Assembly: GCA_905178155.1 (NCBI GenBank)
Contig: CAJINV010000003.1
Coordinates: 579,091 to 643,090, forward strand
DNA from: Amoebophrya sp. A120
Lineage: Eukaryota; Sar; Dinophyceae; Syndiniales; Amoebophryaceae
Length of the DNA: 64,000 nucleotides
Direction of reading: 5' to 3'
Positions 25,013-36,440 of this stretch are shown in pieces. The translations under genes were made by a program, and so were the position numbers. The notes under the pieces were generated by a model. The model saw nothing but the letters and a program-made list of their open reading frames with translations, was not told where the DNA came from and made no database searches. The number at the start of each line of letters is the position of its first letter. Within the stretch, counting starts at the first letter, position 1.

Positions 25013-26152
25013 ATGGGAGTTCTGACTCACTTTCTGCAGCATGGTGGCGGAAGGTTCCCCCTCATGTGTGACCACGATGGAGATGGTGGCCGCCCCGACG
25101 GTTCTATATCGATTGGAACTTTCTCGTCCTCACCCTTGTCGGATTTCCTCATCTCTCGCACGAAAATAAATGCGATACCAATGTATCAACACGACATGCC
25201 TTTCGGATCTGGGGAAGGAAAGCGCATCCGCATGCTGCGTTGTACGAAATCCTCGGCATCAAGCGGCACCTCTTTTCTGAAAACCTCTTTCGGCGAGGGT
25301 GAACAAGAAGCGCATCAAGCTGAAGACGATGCATCTTCTGGCACTGCAGCTCCCGACAATGGTGCTCCTGGAAATACAGGGGAAACTACAGAAGGAGATG
25401 ACAGCGGAGTAGCAGAAGGCGAAGGTGCAGGTGGTGCAGGGGCCCCGCCGTCGACGGACAACCAGGAGGCGGGGGCTGCGAACGACGGACATGAAAGTAC
25501 GTCAGGAAAGGACGTCGACGGGGGAGCGGCCTCTTCGCACGAAGATGGTGCGAACGCGAGTGATGAAAATGAGCACCAACACGGAGGTAACAAGGACCAT
25601 GATCAGGACGAACACCGGGGTTCTTCTGTTGATGCGAACGAGCATCATGACCACGAAGACGAAGAACACGACAACAACTATGGCGAGGAACACGAAGCTT
25701 ACCACAACCACCACGATGACGATCAAGATCATCACCACGACCACCAGCACGAACACGACCACCACGGGGGTACCATCCAAGACGTGAAGGGCGGTCACGT
25801 GATTTCCCGGGCCACCGGTGCGAAGGAGGCACTGGGCACTCTGGAGGGCGAGGCCGACGAGGCGGAGTCTTTTGTGCTGGAGCACATCAACGCCGTGCTG
25901 GAGGCGATCAACTTCAGTGGCTTCGTGCTGGCGGTGGGCGGCGGCTCGTACTTTCTGTACTCGTTTTTCCGCTGGAAGAACCTGCGCGATCGCATCCGAC
26001 TCTACCAGGCGGTGACGCTCGCCCGGCAAGGCGATCAGACCATCGCGGCACGGGACCAGCATCTCTCGGAGGCCGTGGACCGGATGCTGCCGCACGAGAC
26101 CGCAGCAAACAAAATCAGGAAAGCCTACGTCTACGACGAGGAGGAATTATAA
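25013..26152 (+). CDS. His-rich acidic single-pass membrane protein, paralogue A
   Basis: A single exon of 379 residues starting MGVLTHF; the frame is open upstream to a non-ATG codon at 24989, but 25013 is the first ATG. The middle (about residues 95-285) is very acidic and Gly/Ala-rich, turning into a His/Asp/Glu-rich tract (about 190-285) that could bind divalent metal ions. One hydrophobic segment (about residues 299-317, FVLAVGGGSYFLYSFF) is followed by a basic helix (RWKNLRDRIR). The segment beginning VLEAINF at residue 295 aligns without gaps to the gene at 29343. No named family is recognised. Met-Gly at the start would permit N-myristoylation, which is only a possibility. Confidence 0.7.
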   Translation: MGVLTHFLQHGGGRFPLMCDHDGDGGRPDGSISIGTFSSSPLSDFLISRTKINAIPMYQHDMPFGSGEGKRIRMLRCTKSSASSGTSFLKTSFGEGEQEAHQAEDDASSGTAAPDNGAPGNTGETTEGDDSGVAEGEGAGGAGAPPSTDNQEAGAANDGHESTSGKDVDGGAASSHEDGANASDENEHQHGGNKDHDQDEHRGSSVDANEHHDHEDEEHDNNYGEEHEAYHNHHDDDQDHHHDHQHEHDHHGGTIQDVKGGHVISRATGAKEALGTLEGEADEAESFVLEHINAVLEAINFSGFVLAVGGGSYFLYSFFRWKNLRDRIRLYQAVTLARQGDQTIAARDQHLSEAVDRMLPHETAANKIRKAYVYDEEEL

Positions 26153-26536
26153 GCAGGGGCGCTTCATGATGATGTTGATGATGTAATAAATGTGAATTTC
26201 GTGGTCTCGCTAATCTAGAAGTAGTTGTCGGTATCACATCGACGATGAGCAGCAACGGAAGCGTGAAGAACTGATTAGGTCGTTCTTGTGGACGTCGATA
26301 GATGAAGATGTTGATGCACCACGTACTTGATGCAAGTGCAGGTGCAGCAGTCGCCAACAGAGAGAGAGAGAGGGCGGTTCCATCGTCCGGGCGGTTTGTC
26401 TTCTGGGGGGAGTTGGTCTTTTTGGTCTCGATAAAAAAAAAATGAAAATTAAAAATTTCGCAGATTTTCAAACTTGATAAAAATAAAAATTTGAAAATTC
26501 GCGGTTTTCCAAGCGCCTGGGTGTTCGAGGGTAAAC
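26153..26536. other. spacer with two AT-rich motif copies
   Basis: After the stop of the His-rich gene there is ordinary flank, then (GA)n near 26362. Two copies of the AT-rich motif that ends in TTCGCGG-like text (about 26440-26510) lie directly before the 93-bp array. Confidence 0.6.
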
Positions 26537-27650
26537 AGACGGACACTTTTTGGTAGCTCTCTGCGCCACTGTCCCGTCTCTTCTTTGGAGCCGCAAAAGC
26601 GGCGACTACAGGTCGTGATCTGAAGAGAGCCGGGGGCACTTTTTGGCCGCTCTCTTGGCCACGCGCCCGTGGCTTCTTTGGAGCCGCAAAAACGGCGTGT
26701 ACGGGTCGTGATCTGAAGAGAGCCGGGGGCACTTTTTGGCCGCTCTCTGGGCCACTGTCCCGTCGCGGCTTCTTTGGAGCCGCAAAAGCGGTGACTACAG
26801 GTCGTGATTTGAAGAGAGCCGGTGGCACTTTTTGGCCGCTCTCTGGGCCACTGTCCCGTGGCTTCTTTGGAGCCGCAAAAACGGCGTGTACAGGTCGTGA
26901 TGTGAAGAGAGCCAGGGGCACTTTTTGGCCGCTCTCTGGGCCACTGTCCCGTGGCTTCTTTGGAGCCGCAAAAACGGCGTGTACAGGTCGTGATTTGAAG
27001 AGAGCCGGGGGCACTTTTTGGCCGCTCTCTGGGCCACGCGCCCGTTGCTTCTTTGGAGCCGCAAAAACGGCGTGTACAGGTCGTGATCTGAAGAGAGCCG
27101 GGGACATGTTTTGGCCGCTCTCTGGGCCACGGTCCCGTGGCTTCTTTGGAGCCGCAAAAGCAGTGACTACAGGTCGTGACTTGAAGAGAGCCAGGGGCAC
27201 TTTTTGGCCGCTCTCTGGGCCACGCTCCCGTTGCTTCTTTGGAGCCGCAAAAACGGCGTCTACAGGTCGTGATCTGAAGAGAGCCAGGGGCACTTTTTGC
27301 CCGCTCTCTGGGCCACTGTCCCGTGGCCTCTTTGGACCCGCAAAAGCGGTGACTACAGGTCGTGACTTGAAGAGAGCCGGGGGCACTTCTTGGCCGCTCT
27401 CTGGACCCCTTTGGAGCCGCGAAAACGGCGTGTACAGGTCGTGATCTGAAGAGAGCCGGGGGCACTTTTTGGCCGCTCCCGGGGCCACGCGCCCGTGGCT
27501 TCTTTGGAGCCGCAAAAACGGCGACTACAGGTCGTGATCTGAAGAGAGCTCCGGGCACTTTTTAGCCGCTGTCTCGGCCACGCGCCCGTGGCTTCGTTCT
27601 TTGGAGCCGCAAAACAAAACAAAACAGATGCAGGAACCACTGTCCGGCCG
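26537..27650. repeat. 93-bp tandem array, about 12 copies
   Basis: A minisatellite containing TTTGGAGCCGCAAAA in each unit. That string recurs at 26584, 26677, 26773 and 26866, giving a period of 93 with rare 3-bp insertions and one shortened unit near 27400. Copies are 90% or more alike by eye. Because 93 is 31 codons, frames on both strands stay open for hundreds of codons (a 31-residue periodic peptide either way). I do not call these as genes. Confidence 0.9.
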
Positions 27651-27750
27651 CTCCCGCGGCATTATTACCGGAGCGGCCCTCTGAGACACGTTTTCAGTGC
27701 GAAATTGTCATTGGGCACTCGCGGTTGATGAGTTCTCATCTGAGTTTTGA

Positions 27751-28360
27751 GGCTAATAAAAATAAAATTTTAAAATTTCGCGGATTGCGACAATAAAAAG
27801 TTTTCAAATGTTGCACATGGACATTGTACAACAACAACCAGAATCACTGTCTATGATCAAGCAATTTGATATCGGTAGAACTAGCTGGTGTGTCAATGCT
27901 AGTTGCATGCAATAAAAATAAAATTTCCGTAATTTCGCGGATTTGCGAAACCAATAAAAATAAAATTTTGAAGTTTCGCGGTTTGTCACTTTTTTGAAAT
28001 CTTGCGGAATGCTAGGAATCCCAGCTCTCACTCCACCTGCTCCCCGCCCACCTGCTTCCCGCCGGCGGGAAGCAGGTGGAGAGCGGGGGCGCCAATCTCG
28101 TCTCCACCTGCTTCCCGCCGGCGGGAAGCAGGTGAAGCTGGGGCGCCGATCTCGTCTCCACCTCCTTCCCGCCGGCGGCGAGCGACAAAGCAGTTTGAAA
28201 TATGCTGCTTTGCTGCTCAATAAAAATAAAGCTTGAATTTTGGAAAGTGTTGTTGTTTTGCTGCTCGATAAAAATAAAATTTTAATTTTTCGTGGTTTTT
28301 CTGTTGGCTAGGGTCCGGCTCGCTGCTCGATAAAAATAAAATTTGAAAATTTCGCGGATC
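27751..28360. repeat. dispersed AT-rich motif ending in TTTCGCGG
   Basis: Six more-or-less complete copies of an AT-rich box follow one another (about 27756, 27913, 27953, 28220, 28268 and 28330). Each begins AATAAAAATAAA or GATAAAAATAAA, and most end in a form of AATTTCGCGGAT. The same box recurs at 26440-26510, 46920-46990 and 47819-47885. It always lies next to other repeats. Function unknown. Confidence 0.8.
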
Positions 28361-28452
28361 GCCGTCTCCACCTGCTCCCCGCCGGCGGGGAGCAGGTGAA
28401 GCTGGGGCGCCGATCTCGTCTCCACCTGCTTCCCGCCGGCGGGAAGCAGGTG
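28048..28452. repeat. repeated perfect palindromes
   Basis: Four perfect palindromes of 30-32 bp centred on GCCGGC lie at 28048-28079, 28105-28134, 28369-28398 and 28423-28452. A fifth, degenerate one is near 28157-28193. Each half reads CACCTGCTTCCCGCC (CACCTGCTCCCCGCC in the third). Each is followed by GAAGCTGGGGCGCC-like or related spacer, giving a unit of about 55 bp. They can form snap-back hairpins on either strand. Confidence 0.9.
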
Positions 28453-28510
28453 AAGCTGGGGCGCCGATCTGGTACAGGTGGAGCTGGTGAAGCTGGGACA
28501 GGTGGATTTG

Positions 28511-28584
28511 CATTTTGTGGGTCCAAAATGCAACTTTTCCTGGTGTCCGCGGGTGAAAAAGTTGCATTTTGGACCCACAAAATG
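28511..28584. repeat. 28-bp perfect inverted repeat
   Basis: 28511-28538 is the exact reverse complement of 28557-28584 around an 18-nt loop. It contains TTGTGGGTCCAAAATGCAAC. A weaker outer stem (ACAGGTGGA against TCCACCTGT) extends the pairing. It follows the palindrome array directly. Confidence 0.9.
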
Positions 28585-28621
28585 AAAATGCAACTCCACC
28601 TGTTCCGGAACCTCAATTCCG

Positions 28622-29342
28622 GCTGCTAGGACCCGGAAAAAAGTAGGTTTTTCAGAGTTGCGCTCCACAGGGTAACCAAGCTACACGCTTGAGTACCTCC
28701 GTCTAATATCGATTTAAGTTCTGTTCGACTTCTTTGCTCTCCCTCCTGTTCGTTTGCGATTGAAATTTAAACGCAGATCTGAATGAGTCTTCGGAATCGG
28801 GCTTCTTCGCGAAGCAAGTCGGTCCTATCGCTGGTAGGTGGATGACGAAAGCAAAAGCACTATCACACTATTAAGTGCAAGGAAAAAAAAACTGCATGCC
28901 CTACAACAAGTACAACGGAGAGCAGCACCAGGCGGAAACAGAATAATAAATGATCGAGATGATCCAAGATGAAAAAACCAATCAAGTACTTACCTCGACG
29001 CCATCGCTTTCGCTTCTTAGTCGACAGGATCGAAAAAGTCGTCCAACATTCGTATATGAAACTCGAAGTCGTGACGCGCTGCCCGAAATTACTTTACTAT
29101 CAATCTCGCGGCTCGTCCTCCGTCTAAGTAGTTGGCTCTCCAGATGAATGAGCGCGAGCCTTGATTCGGGGCTAGTTATTATGTCCATTTTCGTTTGTGT
29201 AGTCTAGTCTTCTCGCTTTTCGTTTTTCGGTTGAATTGAAACCCAAAGTGGAAAACCGAATCTGTATTTCATCACAAGCGCCCGCAATTTGGAAGTACTC
29301 AGAAGCAATTTATTGGAGCTTGACAAAACGAGATTGAGATCG
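28622..29342. other. spacer before paralogue B
   Basis: No repeat structure and no supported gene. In-frame codons continue upstream of the chosen start to about 29289, but without an ATG. Confidence 0.5.
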
Positions 29343-30370
29343 ATGGGTATCTTCGCAAATATGTTCTCAGCGGTGGATGGTGAACACCTCCAAGGGGAAA
29401 CGCGTTCATCTGGTTCAGCTTTGATTGGTAGTTGGGTCCCATCTCGTGTCACAACATTCCAGGGCTGCACTCCTCCGAAACCTTCACCGGGCATAACGCC
29501 GGCAATTTTTGATCTGCCAAGGGTCTCGTCACACTCTGGTGCGCAAGGTAGCACTAGCAGCCGGAGCAGTCAGCCGCTGTCGTCCTCGCGTTCTTCCTTC
29601 ATTTCGTTTCTCAACGATGCGACCCAACCCGAAGGAACAATCACGTCGAAGCCTGCGACAGCCAGCCGCGAGCATGCGACGAGCGTCCTCTGTGACAAAC
29701 CGCCGACGATGAAGTTGTCGTGTTCTTCATCTTCGTCAAGAACTACATCGTCAGTCATAAGGTCGTGTGGTGGTCCTCGCGTCTCGTCCTCAGCAAGGAG
29801 TTGCTTTCTAGACGCCAGTGCTGGAAATAAAAAAACCACGACGAGCAGGAGCAGCTTTGAGGAACAGGGAAGCGACTCTGGAAAGGATAAGGATGTTGAG
29901 GATCATGATGCAGGTCCTCACGGGAAGACGAAGACCGAGAAGGACGGTGACGAGGAGGCGAAGGGAAAAGAAGATCTGAAGAAAGTCATGGAATTCAATG
30001 TGTTCGACCAAAATTGGTGGTTCGAAACGATCAACTACGTCATGGAGGTAGTACAGTTGTGATTTTCACAATCGTGATTTGCTTTTTTTTAAGTCGTGAT
30101 GTTCTTATTTTGATAGCGTATTTATTAGAAAGATGAAAAAGATGAAACGACATACCAAACAAAAAATACGAAATTATGATGCCCACACAGCATATAAACT
30201 TCATCGTCTTCGGGTGCGGTATGATGGGTGGTGCTTACGAAATGTACTGCCTGCAGCAGTACAAGAGGTTGCGACAGAAGATGATAAATCTTCGAGCGAA
30301 GCTGGATGCCGAGGAAGCTGCTGCTGCGCAACAAGGGAACCAACAGCGCGCGCAGGTGGCTTTGGCGTGA
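29343..30370 (+). CDS. single-pass membrane protein, paralogue B
   Basis: Two exons, 29343-30047 and 30191-30370, joined in phase 0 across a 143-nt GT-AG intron, encode 294 residues starting MGIFANMF. A Ser/Thr-rich middle and a short acidic Lys/Glu stretch precede one hydrophobic segment (INFIVFGCGMMGGAYEMY), then a basic amphipathic helix (YKRLRQKMINLRAKL). From residue 233, VMEHINF...GGAYEMY...YKRLR aligns without gaps to VLEAINF...GGSYFLY...WKNLR in the gene at 25013 (13 identities in 35). The two genes therefore look like diverged tandem duplicates. Only this copy has an intron, placed at the start of the shared segment. Family unknown. Confidence 0.65.
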
Positions 30371-31573
30371 CTGGGGAATTTGTGCAACCTTGATGTACGT
30401 GCGCACCAAATTTATTTCTTCGACGATCTGCTCCTTCTTTTCGATTACTCGCTCTACACAGCAGTCGTTCACAACGAATCTCTATTGCGCCGCCGTCGTA
30501 GTGTCGGCGACCGAGCGGCTCTTCGTAGAGAGCGGACTTCTGTAGATACGTAATGGGTAGAAGAACCGGAACTTTCTTCGTAGAGCGGTCCGCGTCCGCC
30601 GACTTTTTATTTTCTGCAGCTACTACGTAGTTCCGCTTTGCCTTTATCGTCGGGTCATGACACTTTGCCTTTATCGTCGGGTCAGATGCTGTGGCCACAA
30701 GAACATGCGCAGAGACAGACAGAGGGGATTTGCCTGAGAGAGACCCGATGTTGTAGTAATCAATTCTGTTTCGCCGATGGAAATGAACAACAGCAGAATG
30801 GTAACAATGAAAAGATGAGGAGCTAGCTCCACTGTGGTTTGTTCCGGAACAGCAGGATGAGCAGGTGCATGTTCCTTCTAAGTATCATGATGATGATCTC
30901 AATGTTGATCTGTACAACCACCGACTCGAGTCTACCTGATCACCTGCTTCTTGACGATCATGAGCAATGTCTGTTGTGCGCTGCGATCAGCGCCACTGAA
31001 GATCTAATCTTCGGTTTACTCAACTTCAATGTCATCACTTCCGTGTACTATCACAGGAAAGCGAAACGGAACGCGAACAACTCACGTCTTTTTTGTCGCG
31101 GCTTACCGAGTTTTTTCTGCGCCGAGGCGGACCTTTTTTGATAGATTATTCATTGTTGGATGTTGCGAAGAACAAGATTCCAAGGCCCAGCCAGGCCACC
31201 AACAACACCAGAAGAAGTTCTTCTTCTTGCTTGAATATACGATAGTATAACGACCAGAACAAAGTAGCGAAGGCCAGTTACATACTTACAAGCCAAGTGG
31301 TCAATTCCTTATCCTTTCCAGATAGAAAAAGACTCTGCTGCTCCACGAAGGTCACACTTCTAGTCACTGCTGGGGCAGCTGTCCTCCTGACCGCGCCATG
31401 ATACGGGCGACGGTTGCTGCGGAGGTCACAATGCTGCCATTAAAAGCTGTACTTCGCTGCGTCACGTGACGCGACGCCCCAGCTGCGAACGGGCTGCTGC
31501 TGGCAAGAACAGGTCGTGCCCTACTTGAGGCGGCGCAGCGGGTAGTTGTTGTGCCCGCTTTCTGGGTGGCGCT
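30371..31573. other. intergenic spacer
   Basis: No supported gene. A 22-bp phrase (TTTGCCTTTATCGTCGGGTC) occurs twice in a row near 30635-30685. The remainder shows nothing recognisable. Confidence 0.5.
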
Positions 31574-34500
31574 ATGGTTGCAACTGCGCCAGACCCTGGC
31601 GGCTCGGGACGGTTCTCCGTCACCTCCGCTGCAGAAACTTCCACAACGGACCGGCTGGGCAAATACATGAAGGAGCTGTAATTCATTGATTTCTACTCGA
31701 GTTGTTGAGTATGTTAGACAACTGTTGTTTCAATTTGAATGATGATGCAGGTCCGTTGCACACGTACGCGACGAGACTCATTATTTCAGAACGGTGCGGA
31801 AGGATGTGGATGGAACCAAAATGAAGTTCGAACCGAATGACGAAAAAACAAAAATTCAAATTGCAATTCATAAAAACTGCTCAGCAACCGTGAAGATGCT
31901 CGAGTAGAGAAGGAATTGGCGGAGCACTACGCTGAAGCGTTAGAGCTCCTGGGCATGAGCGGCGAAAACAGCGACTTCAGCCAAAATATCGTCAACATTC
32001 TCATGGCTTCGAAGAGCAATCAACCGAATATCGCCGGCGTAATTCCGAACACACCTGGTGGCGAATCAAAGACATCGATGACGTAGTTCGTATTCTATCT
32101 TTTTTCAACATGCAACAGAACCATGATCCAAAGTTTGAAATATGAGCGAAAATGATGTTTTTCTGTGGTTCCGATAAAACCCGTCGCTCTCGTGATCATG
32201 ATGACACTTCTCACGACCCTAGTTGCGGTAGTTCGTCTGCTGTGTTAGTAACACGGAAGACGTCCTCGCAGTGTGGGCAGAAAAAATACATTTAAAGTTT
32301 GTCTGATATAAGAATAAAACAAGCACAGTGTAGTTGTCGGATCCCCAAACAAAGTTTCCTTTTTATTGCGTATGAAATAAATCGCAAAAATTTCACGCGT
32401 CCCCATCGCAAAATCTCTTCTCGTCCAGGTTTCACGACGAGCACCACAGCTCCTCGTCCGGTCGTATTAGTTTTATTGACGAGGGTATTGTCGAGAATCT
32501 GATCAAGACGATTGCGGAGACAAGCGACAGCGCCGAGGTGCTGTGCAGCAAGGTGCGCCAGATGGACGTCATGAGCGCACGGATACAGAAGACGCTCGAA
32601 CTGGTGTCCGAATTGTTGCAGGTCCGCGAGTGCGCGGAGACGGTTCACGGCGCGATCCAGCGCCGGGATTTCGAGGCGGCCGCGAAAAGCGTGGCGAAGT
32701 ACAAGCAGGCCGTGCTGAACAAGCAGGCGGACCAGCCGGACAGCATCGCGACGCTGCTCGACGAATCCAGTATTTCCAAACTGGAGGACGCGCGGAAAAA
32801 GCTGTCGGCCATTGTCAACCAGGAGTTCGAGAACGCGATCAAGAATAAGGACCAGCAGAGCGTCGCGCGGTTTGCAAAACTCTTTTACCCGCTGGGCCTC
32901 GCGGAGTCCGCGGTGGTGACGTATATCCAATTCATTCGCGAGCGCATCAGGGAGACTGCGCAGGCCTCGTATGGGATTCTCAAATGTTACATTCTCAACT
33001 GTTACATGAATTTGTCATGCAAGAACAGCAAAAGTGAACGCGGGAAGATTGCGCGCTTTGCATTACAAATTTGGAGCAGATCCAGGTGGTGTTTAGCCCT
33101 TCGAGAATTTGTCATGCGAAGCACCTTGATCGTGTGGCGGCTTGAGCTTGTGGTCATTTTGCATGACAAATCATGTAACAGTTGAGAATGTAACGTTTGA
33201 GAACCCCATACCTCGATCCAGAAGCTTCGCCGCATGAATTTCTCGAAGGCCGTATTACAGTGAAAGGTGCCCCCCACCCCCAAAGTTGCAAAAATTTGTG
33301 ATGCGAGGTTTCCAAATGAAACCTTTTTGTCATGCATGAAAGGAATATGAATCTTTCTGATGCAGATTCTAGTGTTGTTTCGCATCGCGTGCATGACGAG
33401 CACCGCTCTTGCTGGGATCTTTTGCAATACAAATTTTTGCTATTCACAATCGGAAATCTGTGATGCTGATACATGCAAGAGGGCGAATGTTTCATTTGGA
33501 AAGGTTTGCAATGCAAATGCTTTCAAGTTCGGGGGTGGGGGCATTTTTCATTGTAATAGGCCGTTGCGAGCAAGGACCAAGCAATGCCCGCGTACGCGGA
33601 CGCTTTGTGGTCCATTTTTGCCCACATCTCGGACATCCTCCAACACAACAAGGAGAACCTGGAAACCGAGTTTGGGGTCGAAAATTACGTGCAGTTCTTG
33701 AAGGGCATTTATGCCGAAGTCAGTGTGCAACAGACGAAGATTCTGAATCTGTTCAAGGAACAGGAATACCTGAAATTCTTGCCATCTACGTCCGGCGGAG
33801 GTTCTGCGGGTGGCGGCACCTCCGCAGCGTCGCAGCCAACAACGAAGCTGATGCCGGGCGGTATCCGGATGCCCACGATGATGAGTACTAGTGCCAGCTC
33901 CTTATCGGGAGGTGTCGGTGGGGGCAGTAGTAGCTCCTCGTCTTCTGCAATAAAAACACAGAAGGACAAAATTAGGACGATTCTGGTGCAAATGCAGTAC
34001 TTGCTGCAAAAATCCGAGACTTTTGATTGCTTCATCCGCCGTCTCATCGCCGACGCGCACAGTAGCTTTTTGTCCAGCGAAAAGGACATTGAAGCCATTA
34101 CGCACTCCATCGTGGGCGAAGCGGAAGCGACGAAGGCGGCGCAGGACCTGGTAGCGCACTACGTGTTGTTGCAAAAAGAGCTCCTGCTCACGGAGATCCA
34201 GACCGCCGTCGAATCGGATGAAATCGACACCGAAGATACGGATCCTGGGCCCAGCAGTCTCGTCGACGATGTCTTTTTCGTCCTGAAAACAAGCATCGAA
34301 AGCTCCATGGAAACGTATACTTTTTGGAATTCTTCACCTATCATAGAATTCGAATTGTCTTTTGGCAGGCTTGCATTCGGACGAAGACCAAGACGCACCA
34401 ACGATTTGAGTAAACAGTTCCACCTGGAGGTCTGCGTCTGCACAATTTCGTTTTCGTGATATTGGAAAATAAATTACACACACTCACAGCTGCAATCTTG

Positions 34501-35771
34501 TTGCCGTTTGCTGTCTGATTAACGAGGTGGGCGCGACGTTGTCCAAGGAGGGTCCGGTGTATCAAAGTATCGAAAAGTCGGTCCGTGAAGCGTTACCACC
34601 CTACCGAGCCTTCGTGAGTGACTTGAAGCACCTTACGGACGGGAACGAGAACGACGAGGAGCACGCGTTGGCAAAGTTCTACGAGCACTTGCTCCAGCAG
34701 GGCGGTGAGGGGAAGAAGACGGTGACCAGTAGCGATTCGTGGCCGCACGCGGCAAACAACGCCTACAAGTGCCAGGAATACCTGGAGCGGCTGATAGAAT
34801 CGGCCAGACACGACTTCACCTCGAAGACCGATGAGCAGGGAGAGTTGCTGTTTCCGGAAGACCTGGAGCCGGAGAAGAAAGTCATGTTTGACCACTGTTT
34901 GCAGAACTTGCAGCTGGTGAAAGGTGATTTCCAGGCCCTCTGCGTCCACATTCCAATAGCCGCGGGTCCAGCAATCGTCACAAACAGAGGGCAGGAGAGG
35001 TAAATAAATGGCTTTATTGTTCATCATGTTGGTCAGCAACTCCACGTCCATCGAGATCGAACTCGTACATTAGGCGGGTGGCTTTCTTTTGGCTACTGTC
35101 TTGCCTTTGGTCGTGCTTTTTTTGTTTATTTTCGGTGTTGTGGTTGACTATGCCTATTGCCGGTGCCGCTGACGCGGGCTCCTCGGGCAAAAGAAAATCA
35201 ACAACCTTTTGCGCACGACAGGCGGTCGATTCCCGGCATTCCGCGGAACACGGTTAATGCGCTGAAGCACCATTTGATCCCCTCGCTGCAGCCCTTCGAG
35301 GAGAATTCCTTCAACATTTCGGAGCAGGAGTTTCAGGACTGGCAGGTGAACGACCTGTTCGTGCAGGGCTTCATCCTGAACATCTCCACCCTGCATCTGC
35401 ATCTCACCAAGTGCTACCTCCCCGAGGTGGTGGACGCGATTCTGGACCAGCTGATTGACCAAACCTGCAACCGCCTGGCCACCAATGTCGCGCGGAAGGA
35501 CCGGATTTCCCTCTACGGCGGCCTGCAGTTCGACCAGGACGTGCGGGCGCTGATGAACTATTTCCTCAGCATCAAGGCGCCCAACGTGCGGAAGAAATTC
35601 AAACGGCTGACGCAAATCTCGTCCCTGCTGTCGTTAGAAAACGCCCGCGAACTCAAGGACTTCTTCAGCCAGCAAAAATGGGAGCTGAAAAACTCGGAGA
35701 TCCGTCTCTTTCTATGCTTGCGATTCCCCGAGGCTGAGGTGGACCGCGACACGCAGTTTTTGCGAGCGTAG
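31574..35771 (+). CDS. COG4: conserved oligomeric Golgi complex subunit 4
   Basis: Seven exons, 31574-31677, 31885-32082, 32429-32969, 33216-33252, 33564-34314, 34490-34999 and 35222-35771, encode 896 residues (human about 785). COG4 belongs to the lobe A part of the COG tether that guides retrograde vesicles to Golgi cisternae. The middle (ARIQKTLELV...AIQRRDFEAAAKSV) and SLVDDVFFVLK near residue 527 match the family. GGLQFDQDVRAL near residue 813 and the following helices match its C-terminal domain. Start: the first ATG after an in-frame stop. Four introns are GT-AG; introns 3 and 4 are inserted TAT...ATA elements whose removal with one 5-bp repeat restores frame. The exon 6 donor has an alternative near 34922 paired with 35194. 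Confidence 0.9.
32970..33210 (+). mobile_element. introner element H1 in COG4
   Basis: Runs TATGGG...CCCATA between two copies of CCTCG (32965-32969 and 33211-33215). Terminal inverted repeats extend about 50 bp (left TTCTCAACTGTTACATGA, right its complement with few changes) and include TTTGTCATGCA. Excision with one CCTCG gives TCG|ATC and keeps the COG4 frame. A GT donor at 32969 with the nearest downstream AG (33221) gives a TGA within a few codons. Confidence 0.9.
33253..33558 (+). mobile_element. introner element B1 in COG4
   Basis: Runs TATTAC...GTAATA between perfect GGCCG copies (33248-33252 and 33559-33563). A C-rich block just inside the left end (GTGCCCCCCACCCCC) is complementary to GGGGGTGGGGGC near the right end. 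Several TTTGTNATGC-like motifs lie inside. It is separated from H1 by a 37-nt exon. Of the possible junctions within the duplicated repeat, GC-AG is the only known class. Confidence 0.9.
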
Positions 35772-36440
35772 GAAATCGTCAATGGGGGTGGTCGTGCATC
35801 GGAGAGGATAGATGAACAACTGTGATCGTACTATGTACGATTCATTTTATTACGGCGGAGAAACAGGACAGACTTATGTGGTCGAAGCATCTGCCCAAGG
35901 CAACTTGATGTCGCCGACTTGTCGCTCCTTGGGCCGTCCTTTGGTCTGGCTTTTCCAAGAAGAAGAACAAAATGTCGGGGAGGACTGCGCGTCTCGTGCT
36001 TGCTGCTTCGACGTCTACGTCATCTCGCGCTCCATGTTGATGAACGACTAATGATGATAGATAAGTAACTGTAACCATACCATATTATCAATTTCAAGCG
36101 AAATCGTACATGTTCTTGTGTGCGTGTGCTGAACGAAGATGAAGAAGAAAAATGAAATGAATTCCTCCAATTTGAGGTGATGTTGGTTCTTCTACTGCTA
36201 CACCCCCACAAGATACAGAAAATAGCGACGACCGATCAACAAGCAATATGAAGAAATTATAGAGGGACAAACACGTCGTGGCATCGCGTGATGGCGATGA
36301 ACATAAAAGCGCAGTGAAGACGCTACTTGTGTGGCGCTAAAGAAAAAACTTTCTACTTGTTCTCTTTCGCTCTGTCGAGTTTCTCGGCACGACAATCTGC
36401 GGCGTTGTGTGAGTTCTTCTTCTTTTCGATTCCGTAACAG
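35772..36440. other. spacer after COG4
   Basis: AT-rich flank; nothing supported. Confidence 0.5.

Noticed and set aside
26115-27558. Long minus-strand frames of 369-466 codons
   Set aside because: They arise from the 93-bp array; plus-strand frames are just as open, so openness is not evidence of coding.
28048-28452. CRISPR-like array from the evenly placed palindromes
   Set aside because: Spacers are themselves repeated, the repeats are perfect palindromes, no cas genes are present and the genome is eukaryotic.
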